This document shows positions 1 to 4,941 of a stretch of DNA of 5,245 bases, one piece after another (positions within the stretch are counted from its first letter, which is position 1; each line of letters starts with the position of its first letter). The notes beneath the pieces were generated by a model. It searched no databases. It saw nothing but the letters and a program-made list of their open reading frames with translations, and had not been told where the DNA came from. Origin of the DNA: Terriglobia bacterium (GTDB lineage: Bacteria > Acidobacteriota > Terriglobia > UBA7540); the NCBI GenBank assembly GCA_030040515.1, contig JASHTO010000422.1:1-5245 (forward strand), given 5' to 3'. A program made the translations under genes and the position numbers.

Positions 1-305
1 TTCAGGAAGTCAAGAAGCGGCTGGACGCCAAAGAAACCTTTACGCTCATCGACGTGCGCGAGGACAGCGAATGGGCCAAAGGTCGTCTGCCCACGGCGAT
101 TCACATCTGTAAGGGTGTCATCGAGCTCGACATCGAAAATGCGGTGCCGGTAAAGGCCACCCCCATCGTGCTTTATTGCGGCGGCGGATTTCGCTCCGCG
201 CTGGCCGCGGACAACCTGCAAAAAATGGGCTATACCAATGTCATTTCCATGGACGGCGGGTGGCGGGGATGGACGGAGGCCGGCTTACCGACCGTCCGGG
301 ATTGA
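1..305 (+). CDS. Rhodanese-like sulfurtransferase, 3' part (5' end outside window)
   Basis: This is the C-terminal 100 residues of a single rhodanese domain, read from base 3 to the TGA at 303-305; the start lies upstream of the window. Visible hallmarks are the TLIDVRE strand near the beginning (the CH2A-like 'DVRxxxE' motif), a GRLPTAIHI segment, and the active-site loop YCGGGFRSA with the catalytic cysteine encoded at 177-179. The domain closes with the usual MDGGWRGWTEAGLP ending. Rhodaneses move a sulfane sulfur through a cysteine persulfide, for example from thiosulfate to a thiol or cyanide acceptor. No signal peptide can be judged because the N-terminus is missing. The TSUP permease follows after 73 bases on the same strand, which suggests shared sulfur metabolism. 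The exact donor and acceptor cannot be read from sequence. An internal GTG at 54 lies inside the conserved DVR motif and is not a real start. Confidence 0.93.
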   Translation, partial: QEVKKRLDAKETFTLIDVREDSEWAKGRLPTAIHICKGVIELDIENAVPVKATPIVLYCGGGFRSALAADNLQKMGYTNVISMDGGWRGWTEAGLPTVRD

Positions 306-378
306 CGGTGGAGAATAGGCGCGGGCAAGATCGTTAGTTCCGGTTGAACCCAAATCGATTCAAAGCACCGATCCCACA

Positions 379-1212
379 TTGAATACCCTCGAACTCGCAA
401 TTCTAATTTGGCTGGGCTCTCTGGTGGCAGGCCTGCTGGGAGCACTGACTGGGCTGGGCGGCGGAATTGTGGTTACTCCCCTACTGGCCCTGGCATTCGG
501 GGTGGATCTTCGTTATGCCATCGGCGCCAGCCTGGTCTCCGTGATCGCCACGTCCTCCGGCGCGGCCGCCGCGTATGTGAAGGAAGGGTTTACCAACATG
601 CGCATCGGCATGTTTCTAGAGGTTGCCACTACAGTGGGCGCGGTGACGGGCGCGACGCTGGCAACCCGCCTGCCCGCGTCCAAAATCGCAATTATTTTCG
701 GAATCGTGCTTCTCTGCTCGGCATATGCCTCCAGCCGGCCGGCCGGCGCACACGCCACTGCGCCGTCCGATCGCATTGGCACAATGCTTCGGTTGGACTC
801 CCAGTATCCATCGATTGCCGGCCCGCAGGCCTACCATGTGCGCGGTGTCCCTCTGGGATTCAGTTTGATGTTTGTGGCGGGAACACTCTCCGGACTCCTG
901 GGAATCGGCAGCGGTGCCATGAAGGTGATCGCCATGGACCAGGCGATGCACGTCCCCTTCAAGGTTTCCACGACCACCAGTAATTTCATGATAGGAGTCA
1001 CGGCCGCCGCAAGTGCGGGCGTTTACCTTCATCGCGGCTATATCGATCCCGGGCTTGCCATGCCGGTGATGCTGGGTGTTCTACTGGGGTCGCTGGTTGG
1101 AGCGCGCGTGCTGCCCAAGACCCGGACCGCAAAGCTACGGGCGCTCTTCGGCCTGGTGGTGGCCGTACTGGCAGTGGAAATGATCTATCACGGTTTCACG
1201 GGGAGAATCTAA
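379..1212 (+). CDS. TSUP (TauE/SafE) family membrane permease, probable sulfur-anion exporter
   Basis: A 277-residue integral membrane protein of the TSUP/TauE-SafE family, whose members carry sulfite, sulfoacetate, taurine-related sulfonates or other anions across the inner membrane. It shows the family's two-fold repeat. Residues 15-67 contain LLGALTGLGGGIVVTP and then an IGASLVSVIATSSGAA helix; residues 164-215 repeat it with GTLSGLLGIGSGAMKV and STTTSNFMIGVTAAASA. A polar loop of roughly 35 residues (about 119-155) separates the halves. The last helices lie around 223-270. The TTG start at 379 is chosen because an in-frame TAG at 316-318 limits extension and translation from TTG gives a compact N-terminus running straight into helix 1. 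There is no clear Shine-Dalgarno site before it. The DUF1634 gene begins one base after the stop, so the two are almost surely co-translated. The substrate is inferred only from the rhodanese neighbour. Confidence 0.92.
   Translation: MNTLELAILIWLGSLVAGLLGALTGLGGGIVVTPLLALAFGVDLRYAIGASLVSVIATSSGAAAAYVKEGFTNMRIGMFLEVATTVGAVTGATLATRLPASKIAIIFGIVLLCSAYASSRPAGAHATAPSDRIGTMLRLDSQYPSIAGPQAYHVRGVPLGFSLMFVAGTLSGLLGIGSGAMKVIAMDQAMHVPFKVSTTTSNFMIGVTAAASAGVYLHRGYIDPGLAMPVMLGVLLGSLVGARVLPKTRTAKLRALFGLVVAVLAVEMIYHGFTGRI
1200..1205 (+). promoter_or_regulatory. Shine-Dalgarno site of the DUF1634 gene, inside the permease 3' end
   Basis: GGGGAG at 1200-1205 sits eight bases before the GTG at 1214 and lies within the last codons of the TSUP gene. 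It fixes the GTG start and indicates translational coupling of the pair. Confidence 0.6.
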
Positions 1213-1213
1213 A

Positions 1214-1603
1214 GTGGAGAATACCCCCAATCGCTGGACCGACCAACGAGTCGAGACGATCATCGCCAACCTGTTGCGCGCCGGAGTGATCCTGGCCGCG
1301 AGTGTTGTCACCCTCGGTGGAGTGATTTTTCTGGTTCGGCATGGCCGCGAGGCTCCGCACTACTCCGTCTTCGCCGGCGAGCCCGCGGAGCTGCGCTCAA
1401 TGCGGGGGATTGTGGGTGCGATTTCTTTTCACGGACGCGATATCATTCAGCTCGGCCTGCTCATCCTGATTGCCACTCCGGTGGCTCGCGTGGCCTTCTC
1501 GGTAGTTGCATTCGCACTGGGACGTGACCGGCTTTACGTGGGCATCACCTTGGTGGTCCTGGCCATACTGGTCTTCAGCCTGACCGGCGGGCATTTCTAC
1601 TGA
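1214..1603 (+). CDS. DUF1634 family small membrane protein, partner of TSUP permease
   Basis: A 129-residue protein with three predicted membrane helices: about residues 22-41 (LRAGVILAASVVTLGGVIFL), 77-101 (IIQLGLLILIATPVARVAF and on) and 107-123 (LYVGITLVVLAILVFSL). The short cytoplasmic N-terminus (RWTDQRVETIIANLLRAG) and the second-helix pattern LGLLILIATPVxRV are what I recognise as DUF1634. Members of that family are commonly encoded directly beside TSUP permeases. Their biochemical role is unknown; an accessory or stabilising subunit of the transporter is the usual guess. A polar region at 42-76 (FAGEPAELRSMRGIVGAISFHGRD) links helices 1 and 2. The GTG start lies one base after the permease TAA with a good Shine-Dalgarno site at 1200-1205. 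The gene ends directly before the large palindrome at 1611-1708. Confidence 0.88.
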   Translation: MENTPNRWTDQRVETIIANLLRAGVILAASVVTLGGVIFLVRHGREAPHYSVFAGEPAELRSMRGIVGAISFHGRDIIQLGLLILIATPVARVAFSVVAFALGRDRLYVGITLVVLAILVFSLTGGHFY

Positions 1604-1610
1604 GGCAGAG

Positions 1611-1708
1611 AGAATATTGTGACAAGGTTCGATTGTAGCGGCGGTCTCCGACCGCCGTTTTCGGCGCTCGCAGAGCGCCGCTACAGAGAACGGTTGTCAC
1701 TATATTTT
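1611..1708. repeat. Large imperfect palindrome enclosing a REP-like hairpin doublet
   Basis: The whole block can fold on itself. An outer AT-rich arm (AATAT 1613-1617 with ATATT 1702-1706) continues, after one mismatch, into GTGACAA 1619-1625 pairing with TTGTCAC 1694-1700. GTTC 1627-1630 then pairs with GAAC 1688-1691, and TGTAGCGGCG 1634-1643 with CGCCGCTACA 1676-1685. It starts eight bases after the DUF1634 stop. Such a long interrupted palindrome in a spacer resembles a small non-autonomous mobile repeat (MITE or REP/BIME type). The transcript could also act as a terminator or 3' protector for the upstream operon, since T-rich sequence (1705-1708) follows the outer arm. There is no transposase in the window. 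Copy number elsewhere in the genome cannot be seen. Confidence 0.72.
1634..1685. repeat. REP-like core: two GC-rich hairpins in tandem
   Basis: Two perfect eight-base-pair hairpins with three-base loops lie side by side. The first is CGGCGGTC-TCC-GACCGCCG (1639-1657) and the second is CGGCGCTC-GCA-GAGCGCCG (1662-1680), joined by TTTT (1658-1661). The flanks TGTAGCGGCG and CGCCGCTACA are exact reverse complements, so the doublet can alternatively fold as one long stem. This two-hairpin, head-to-head design is typical of bacterial REP/BIME elements mobilised by RAYT (IS200/IS605-like) transposases. The family assignment is inferred from structure only. Confidence 0.7.
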
Positions 1709-1731
1709 GCAACCCTCAGTAGGATTGCATC

Positions 1732-1757
1732 TTTGACCCGTAAACGGGCGTTTGACC
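1732..1757 (+). repeat. Direct repeat TTTGACC flanking a small hairpin
   Basis: TTTGACC occurs at 1732-1738 and again at 1751-1757, 19 bases apart. Between and partly overlapping them is a short inverted repeat, CCCGT-AA-ACGGG (1737-1748). It lies 50-75 bases before the preferred start of the nuclease-like gene, so it may be part of that gene's control region (TTGACC resembles a -35 box). No matching -10 box is seen at proper spacing, and the role is uncertain. Confidence 0.3.
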
Positions 1758-1785
1758 TGAGATCTGTTCACCTTGCCTTACCCTG

Positions 1786-1805
1786 AAAATCTGCGTAATC
1801 TGCGG
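1786..1805 (+). repeat. Nine-base-period doublet AATCTGCG just before the nuclease-like gene
   Basis: AATCTGCG occurs at 1788-1795 and at 1797-1804, a perfect eight-base repeat with a nine-base period, ending four bases before the ATG at 1809. A related doublet lies at 3441-3458 before the hydrolase gene, and the ten bases GCGTAATCTG are identical at both sites (1793-1802 and 3438-3447). It could be a shared regulator site or a short dispersed genomic repeat. If the gene really starts at TTG 1773, the doublet would instead encode NLRNLR. Confidence 0.4.
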
Positions 1806-1808
1806 GCC

Positions 1809-3329
1809 ATGAACCCCGACCCCCTTCGCCAACTAAAAAGCGAATTTGAATCTCTGTTCGGTCAACTCCGCCATCCGGTGTTGGTGGAGAACCAATCCGA
1901 GCTGATGGACCTTACGGCGGCAAACTGGCGATTGAACCTGGAATTCGGCAAACTGATTTTCACCGCATGGAATTCGGGAAAATCCATCTCCCGGCGCGTG
2001 GAGGAAATTGCCTTTCGCGACCATGACCGATTCGGGGTTTTTGTGCGCCGGCCCGGGGGTCGCGAGACTGCAACCTTGGAATTTCGCGAGTTGACCGCAC
2101 CGGTAAGCACGGGCCGCGCCGGCGGTCGCGCGGGATTCCGCCGGCACCTCATGGCCCTATTGGAGCGCGAATACCATGGGTGGAAATTCGAGCGAGTCGC
2201 AAACCGTTCAGACCGTGAGCATACCTTCTCGGCATGGTACACCCGCGGGTTGGCGAGACAAGGCCGGTCTGCATGGGCTTTCCTCGGACTAAGCGAAGAG
2301 GAGGGGACGGCCGCGGCCGATGGTGTCCTGGCCTTTGGCCTGATTTGGCTCGATTGGTTGCGCAGCAGGGTGGACGGCTTGACGGTCAGTCAACTGAAGT
2401 TCTTTCTTCCCCCTGCGGCTGTTCGGGTAATTGCCCATCGCGCTGCATTTCTGGATCCCCGCCTGGTGAGCGTGGAAATCTACGAATGGCGTCCAGGCAT
2501 GCCATCTCACGTTTTGGTCGACCTGGGGGATTACGGGAACGTGGGGACCCGCCTTGCGCCGCGACGTCAGGCTGAGTTGTTGATGGAGAGCCACGCGCGT
2601 TTATTCCACGACTTGCCCGGAGAACTGAAGGATGCGGTCGAAATCTTTCCGGATCCTGCTGGAGCAATTTCCTCTTTGCGCATCGCGGGGCTGGAAGTGG
2701 CGCGCATCGAGGGCCAATTGGCGCCCCGCATCTATTTTGGCCTTGAGGGCAATGTGCGTCGCCTCGATGAGTCATCCCACCACGCTTTCCTGGAATTTCT
2801 CCGCGAGGTGCGAAGGATCCGGCGTGCTGACAGCCCCGAGCCGCAGCACGACTTCTACCGGCTTCAGTCCGAGCGCTGGCTGGAAAGCCTGCTGTTCCGG
2901 GATATTACCCGTATCGACCCGGCCCTTTCGCCTGAACACGTCTATCCTCAAGTTCCGGCGTTCTCGGGGACCGATCGAGGCGTCATTGACCTTCTCACTT
3001 TGACTCGCCGCGGGCGCCTGGCAGTGGTGGAACTTAAGGTTCAGGAAGAAATAAATCTCCCCCTGCAAGGCCTAGATTATTGGCTGCGCGTGAATTGGCT
3101 TCAGCAGCGCAATCAATTCAAGGAATTCGGATACTTTCAGGGCTGCGAACTTGCCCTTGCGCCGCCGTTGCTCTACTTGGTGTCACCTGCCTTCCGTTTC
3201 CACTCCACAACGGAAAAGCTTCTGGCGTACTTTCACGGCAAAGTTGAAGTCGTTTTGATCGGAATAAACGACTCCTGGCGCAAGCAAATCAAAGTGCTAT
3301 TTCGCCGCCCGATCACCAGGACCGCTTGA
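1809..3329 (+). CDS. Uncharacterised protein with C-terminal PD-(D/E)XK nuclease-like domain
   Basis: A soluble protein of 506 residues from ATG 1809; a TTG at 1773 would add 12 residues, and neither start has a good Shine-Dalgarno site. I recognise no family for the first 340 residues. They include an N-terminal segment (about 1-100), a hydrophobic helix AFGLIWLDWLRSR at 175-187, a strand-like LTVSQLKFFLPP at 191-202 and EIYEW at 223-227. The C-terminal third reads like a restriction-endonuclease fold. A helix with a candidate acidic residue, ERWLE (Glu359), is followed by GVIDLL with Asp394, then LAVVELK with Glu408 and Lys410, giving D-x13-E-x-K. After it comes LQGLDYW, a QxxxY motif (Gln420, Tyr424) of the kind seen in RecB-like nucleases. 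There are no membrane segments. The order of motifs makes metal-dependent cleavage of DNA or RNA plausible, but the biological target is unknown. No methylase, helicase or toxin partner is adjacent. Confidence 0.82.
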   Translation: MNPDPLRQLKSEFESLFGQLRHPVLVENQSELMDLTAANWRLNLEFGKLIFTAWNSGKSISRRVEEIAFRDHDRFGVFVRRPGGRETATLEFRELTAPVSTGRAGGRAGFRRHLMALLEREYHGWKFERVANRSDREHTFSAWYTRGLARQGRSAWAFLGLSEEEGTAAADGVLAFGLIWLDWLRSRVDGLTVSQLKFFLPPAAVRVIAHRAAFLDPRLVSVEIYEWRPGMPSHVLVDLGDYGNVGTRLAPRRQAELLMESHARLFHDLPGELKDAVEIFPDPAGAISSLRIAGLEVARIEGQLAPRIYFGLEGNVRRLDESSHHAFLEFLREVRRIRRADSPEPQHDFYRLQSERWLESLLFRDITRIDPALSPEHVYPQVPAFSGTDRGVIDLLTLTRRGRLAVVELKVQEEINLPLQGLDYWLRVNWLQQRNQFKEFGYFQGCELALAPPLLYLVSPAFRFHSTTEKLLAYFHGKVEVVLIGINDSWRKQIKVLFRRPITRTA

Positions 3330-3434
3330 AGTATTTCCTGCGAGTAGGTTGACCAAGACAGGAGGGGCTTCGCAGGTTGGATAGTCGATTGGATGTTAAA
3401 TGCCCGAAATACCGTACTTTCCGTAAATTTCCTC

Positions 3435-3463
3435 TTGGCGTAATCTGGGGAATCTGGTATAGG
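3435..3463 (+). promoter_or_regulatory. Probable extended -10 sigma-70 promoter of the hydrolase gene
   Basis: TTGGCG at 3435-3440 and TATAGG at 3458-3463 are separated by exactly 17 bases, and TG at 3455-3456 provides an extended -10 (TGgTATAgg). Each hexamer matches the consensus at four of six positions. Transcription would begin near 3470, giving a leader of about 36 bases before the ATG at 3506. The spacer is occupied by the AATCTGG doublet, a position where a bound repressor would block polymerase. Confidence 0.5.
3441..3458 (+). repeat. Nine-base-period doublet AATCTGG inside the promoter spacer
   Basis: AATCTGG occurs at 3442-3448 and 3451-3457, again with a nine-base period, between the putative -35 and -10 boxes. 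It resembles the AATCTGCG doublet at 1788-1804 and shares the ten bases GCGTAATCTG with it. It is a candidate operator or dispersed short repeat. Confidence 0.35.
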
Positions 3464-3505
3464 AATGAACTGTTCACGCCTTTCGTGGTCTTTGTAGGAT
3501 ATCCT

Positions 3506-4327
3506 ATGCGGCTAAGGTTTTGGGGAGTGCGCGGCTCTACGCCCACTCCGCAACCTGAGAATCTACGCTACGGGGGAAACACCCCTTGCCTGGAATTTCG
3601 TTCCGACGCCGGCTCCCTCCTCATTGCCGATTGCGGCACGGGCCTGAGAATGCTTGGGAAGTCGTTGATGAAGGAGTTTGCAGGAAGGCCTATCCGTGGC
3701 AACATTCTAATCACCCACTTTCACTGGGACCACATTCAAGGTCTCCCCTTTTTCGGTCCTCTGTATCATGAGGCGAATCAATTCCATATTTATTCGTACC
3801 GGCCGCGTGGTGGATCCCTCGGAGAAACCCTGGGCGGCCAGATGACCCAACCTTATTTCCCTGTCAATATGTCCGCCATGCGTGCCAAACGCAAGTATGC
3901 GGAAGTGTCCAACAAGCCTTTTGAACTCGACGACTTTCATATTCGTCCGGCGCGATTGAACCATCCTCAAGGCTGCCTTTGTTACCGCATCGGGAACAAT
4001 GGAAAATCAATTGTCCTGGCCACCGACAATGAGCCGGGAAATTCCAAAGGCGACCGCACCTTGCGAGAAATTTCCAAGGGCGCGGACGTGCTCGTTTACG
4101 ATTCCCAATACGAGCGCCCCCAGCTCGAGCATGAGAAGAAAGGTTGGGGTCATGGAAGCTGGGACGAAGGGGTTAAAATCTGTAAGGAGTGCGCAGTCAA
4201 GGAGTTGATCCTCTTCCACCACGATCCGGACAGCGACGATCAGGCCATCGATAACCTTCAACAGCGCGCCCGGGAGCGCTTCCCAAACACCCGGGCGGCG
4301 TTCGAGGGAATGGAAATTACGCTCTAG
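3506..4327 (+). CDS. Metallo-beta-lactamase-fold hydrolase (probable phosphodiesterase-type)
   Basis: A 273-residue soluble MBL-fold enzyme. It opens with the family's MRLRFWGVRGSTPTP, then RYGGNTPCLE and ADCGTGLRxLG. It keeps the full metal set: THFHWDHIQG with His71, His73, Asp75 and His76; His153 in LNHPQG; Asp174 in ATDNE; and a C-terminal FHHDP with His238/His239. It resembles the PhnP/class II cyclic-nucleotide phosphodiesterase branch (COG1235-like), whose members hydrolyse phosphodiester or related bonds using two metal ions; the substrate here is unknown. The ATG at 3506 is preferred because it begins the conserved N-terminal strand and has AGGA at 3496-3499 six bases upstream. The frame stays open back to a TTG at 3377 with GGAGGGG at 3361-3367, but those 43 extra residues have low third-position GC and no family resemblance. 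It probably has its own promoter (3435-3463) and converges on dtd. Confidence 0.93.
   Translation: MRLRFWGVRGSTPTPQPENLRYGGNTPCLEFRSDAGSLLIADCGTGLRMLGKSLMKEFAGRPIRGNILITHFHWDHIQGLPFFGPLYHEANQFHIYSYRPRGGSLGETLGGQMTQPYFPVNMSAMRAKRKYAEVSNKPFELDDFHIRPARLNHPQGCLCYRIGNNGKSIVLATDNEPGNSKGDRTLREISKGADVLVYDSQYERPQLEHEKKGWGHGSWDEGVKICKECAVKELILFHHDPDSDDQAIDNLQQRARERFPNTRAAFEGMEITL
4267..4297. repeat. GC-rich inverted repeat near the hydrolase 3' end
   Basis: CGCCCGGG (4267-4274) and CCCGGGCG (4290-4297) form a perfect eight-pair stem with a 15-base loop, ending about 30 bases before the hydrolase stop. No T-run follows, so it is not a standard intrinsic terminator, but it is the only strong hairpin near the 25-base gap between the two convergent genes. 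Confidence 0.35.
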
Positions 4328-4352
4328 GCCCGCCACCCGCAAGCCGACCTTC

Positions 4353-4802
4353 TCAGAACTTCCGCTCCGAATCCAGCAGCAGAGTCACCGGGCCGTCGTT
4401 TACCAGTTCCACGTCCATCATGGCGCGGAAGCGGCCAGTTTCCGTGCGGATTCCCAGTTTGCACATTGAGCCGATGAAACTTTCGTAGAGTGCCTGAGCC
4501 TGCTCAGGGGGCGCGGCTTGGCCGTAGCTCGGGCGTCTGCCCTTTCGGCAATTGCCATAGAGCGTGAATTGCGAAACGCACAGCACTTGACCCCCGGTTT
4601 CAAGCAGCGATCGATTCATTTTCCCCTGGCCGTCATCAAATACCCGCAGGTTTGCGATTTTTTCCGCAATCGCCGCGCCGGCGGCTTCAGTATCGTCAAT
4701 TCCCACGCCCAGAAGCACAAGCAAGCCTGCGCCGATTTGCCCCACGACCTCTCGGCCAACTCGCACTTCCGCGCGCTTCACTCGCTGCACGACGGCTCGC
4801 AT
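4353..4802 (-). CDS. dtd: D-aminoacyl-tRNA deacylase
   Basis: A complete 149-residue Dtd, the usual length for the family. The enzyme removes D-amino acids (and glycine wrongly attached to tRNA-Ala) from tRNAs in the cytoplasm and so proofreads chirality in translation. The sequence begins MRAVVQRVKRAEVRV, as is typical. It carries both signature motifs: SQFTLYG at 77-83, with the catalytic-site Ser77-Gln78 and Thr80, and NDGPVT at 135-140, with the Gly137-cis-Pro138 pair that reaches into the partner subunit of the dimer. In the preceding GRFRAMMDV stretch, Arg126 occupies a position that is Gly in several relatives; this appears to be tolerated variation. The ATG at 4800-4802 is preceded by GGAGGA with an 11-base spacer, slightly long. 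It is convergent with the MBL hydrolase (25-base gap) and divergent from the response regulator (139-base gap). Confidence 0.97.
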   Translation of the reverse strand: MRAVVQRVKRAEVRVGREVVGQIGAGLLVLLGVGIDDTEAAGAAIAEKIANLRVFDDGQGKMNRSLLETGGQVLCVSQFTLYGNCRKGRRPSYGQAAPPEQAQALYESFIGSMCKLGIRTETGRFRAMMDVELVNDGPVTLLLDSERKF

Positions 4803-4813
4803 TGCGGGAAAAG

Positions 4814-4819
4814 TCCTCC
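4814..4819 (-). promoter_or_regulatory. Shine-Dalgarno site of dtd
   Basis: The - strand reads GGAGGA here, 11 bases before the dtd ATG. It is a strong match at a somewhat long spacing, with no other candidate closer. Confidence 0.55.
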
Positions 4820-4866
4820 GTTTATTGAAGGGCGTGCTTCCGGCATCAAGTCTATCCCCAATCCGC

Positions 4867-4872
4867 TATAAT
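4867..4872 (+). promoter_or_regulatory. Perfect TATAAT -10 box for the response regulator gene
   Basis: TATAAT matches the sigma-70 -10 consensus at all six positions and lies 75 bases before the response regulator ATG, giving a leader of roughly 60 bases. At the expected -35 distance (4844-4849) the sequence is CATCAA, a poor match. The promoter may therefore need an activator or rely on the -10 alone. Confidence 0.5.
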
Positions 4873-4941
4873 ATCTTGTGCGGGAGGCAAACGCGCGGAG
4901 CATCGCGTCTCACCCGGGCTCGTGGAAGGGGTAAATTTCAT

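Noticed and set aside
616..1032. Long open frame on the minus strand across the permease gene (138 codons)
   Set aside because: Composition is rich in Arg, His, Cys and Gly with no domain, as expected for a shadow of a GC-rich membrane gene on the other strand.
308..1223. Exact ten-base repeat GTGGAGAATA after the rhodanese stop (308-317) and at the DUF1634 start (1214-1223), looking like a vestigial gene start
   Set aside because: The upstream copy meets a stop after nine codons and the flanks do not match. Ten-base repeats are expected by chance in a window of this size.
1733..1780. Promoter built on TTGACC at 1733 or 1752 for the nuclease-like gene
   Set aside because: No acceptable -10 hexamer lies 16-18 bases downstream of either copy; kept only as a repeat.
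2234..2775. Several 100-130 codon frames on both strands inside the nuclease-like gene
   Set aside because: They lack ribosome sites and recognisable motifs, while the main frame has uninterrupted coding character and nuclease motifs.
4328..4352. Intrinsic terminator between the convergent hydrolase and dtd genes
   Set aside because: The 25-base gap has neither a stem nor a T-run; the nearest hairpin is inside the hydrolase gene and lacks a T-run.
4821..4849. Minus-strand promoter for dtd, TTGATG (4849-4844), 17-base spacer, AATAAA (4826-4821)
   Set aside because: Spacing is good, but transcription would start at or inside the Shine-Dalgarno site (4814-4819), so the message would lose it.
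4518..4871. Plus-strand frame of 117 codons antisense to dtd
   Set aside because: It mirrors the well-conserved dtd coding sequence and has no family resemblance of its own.
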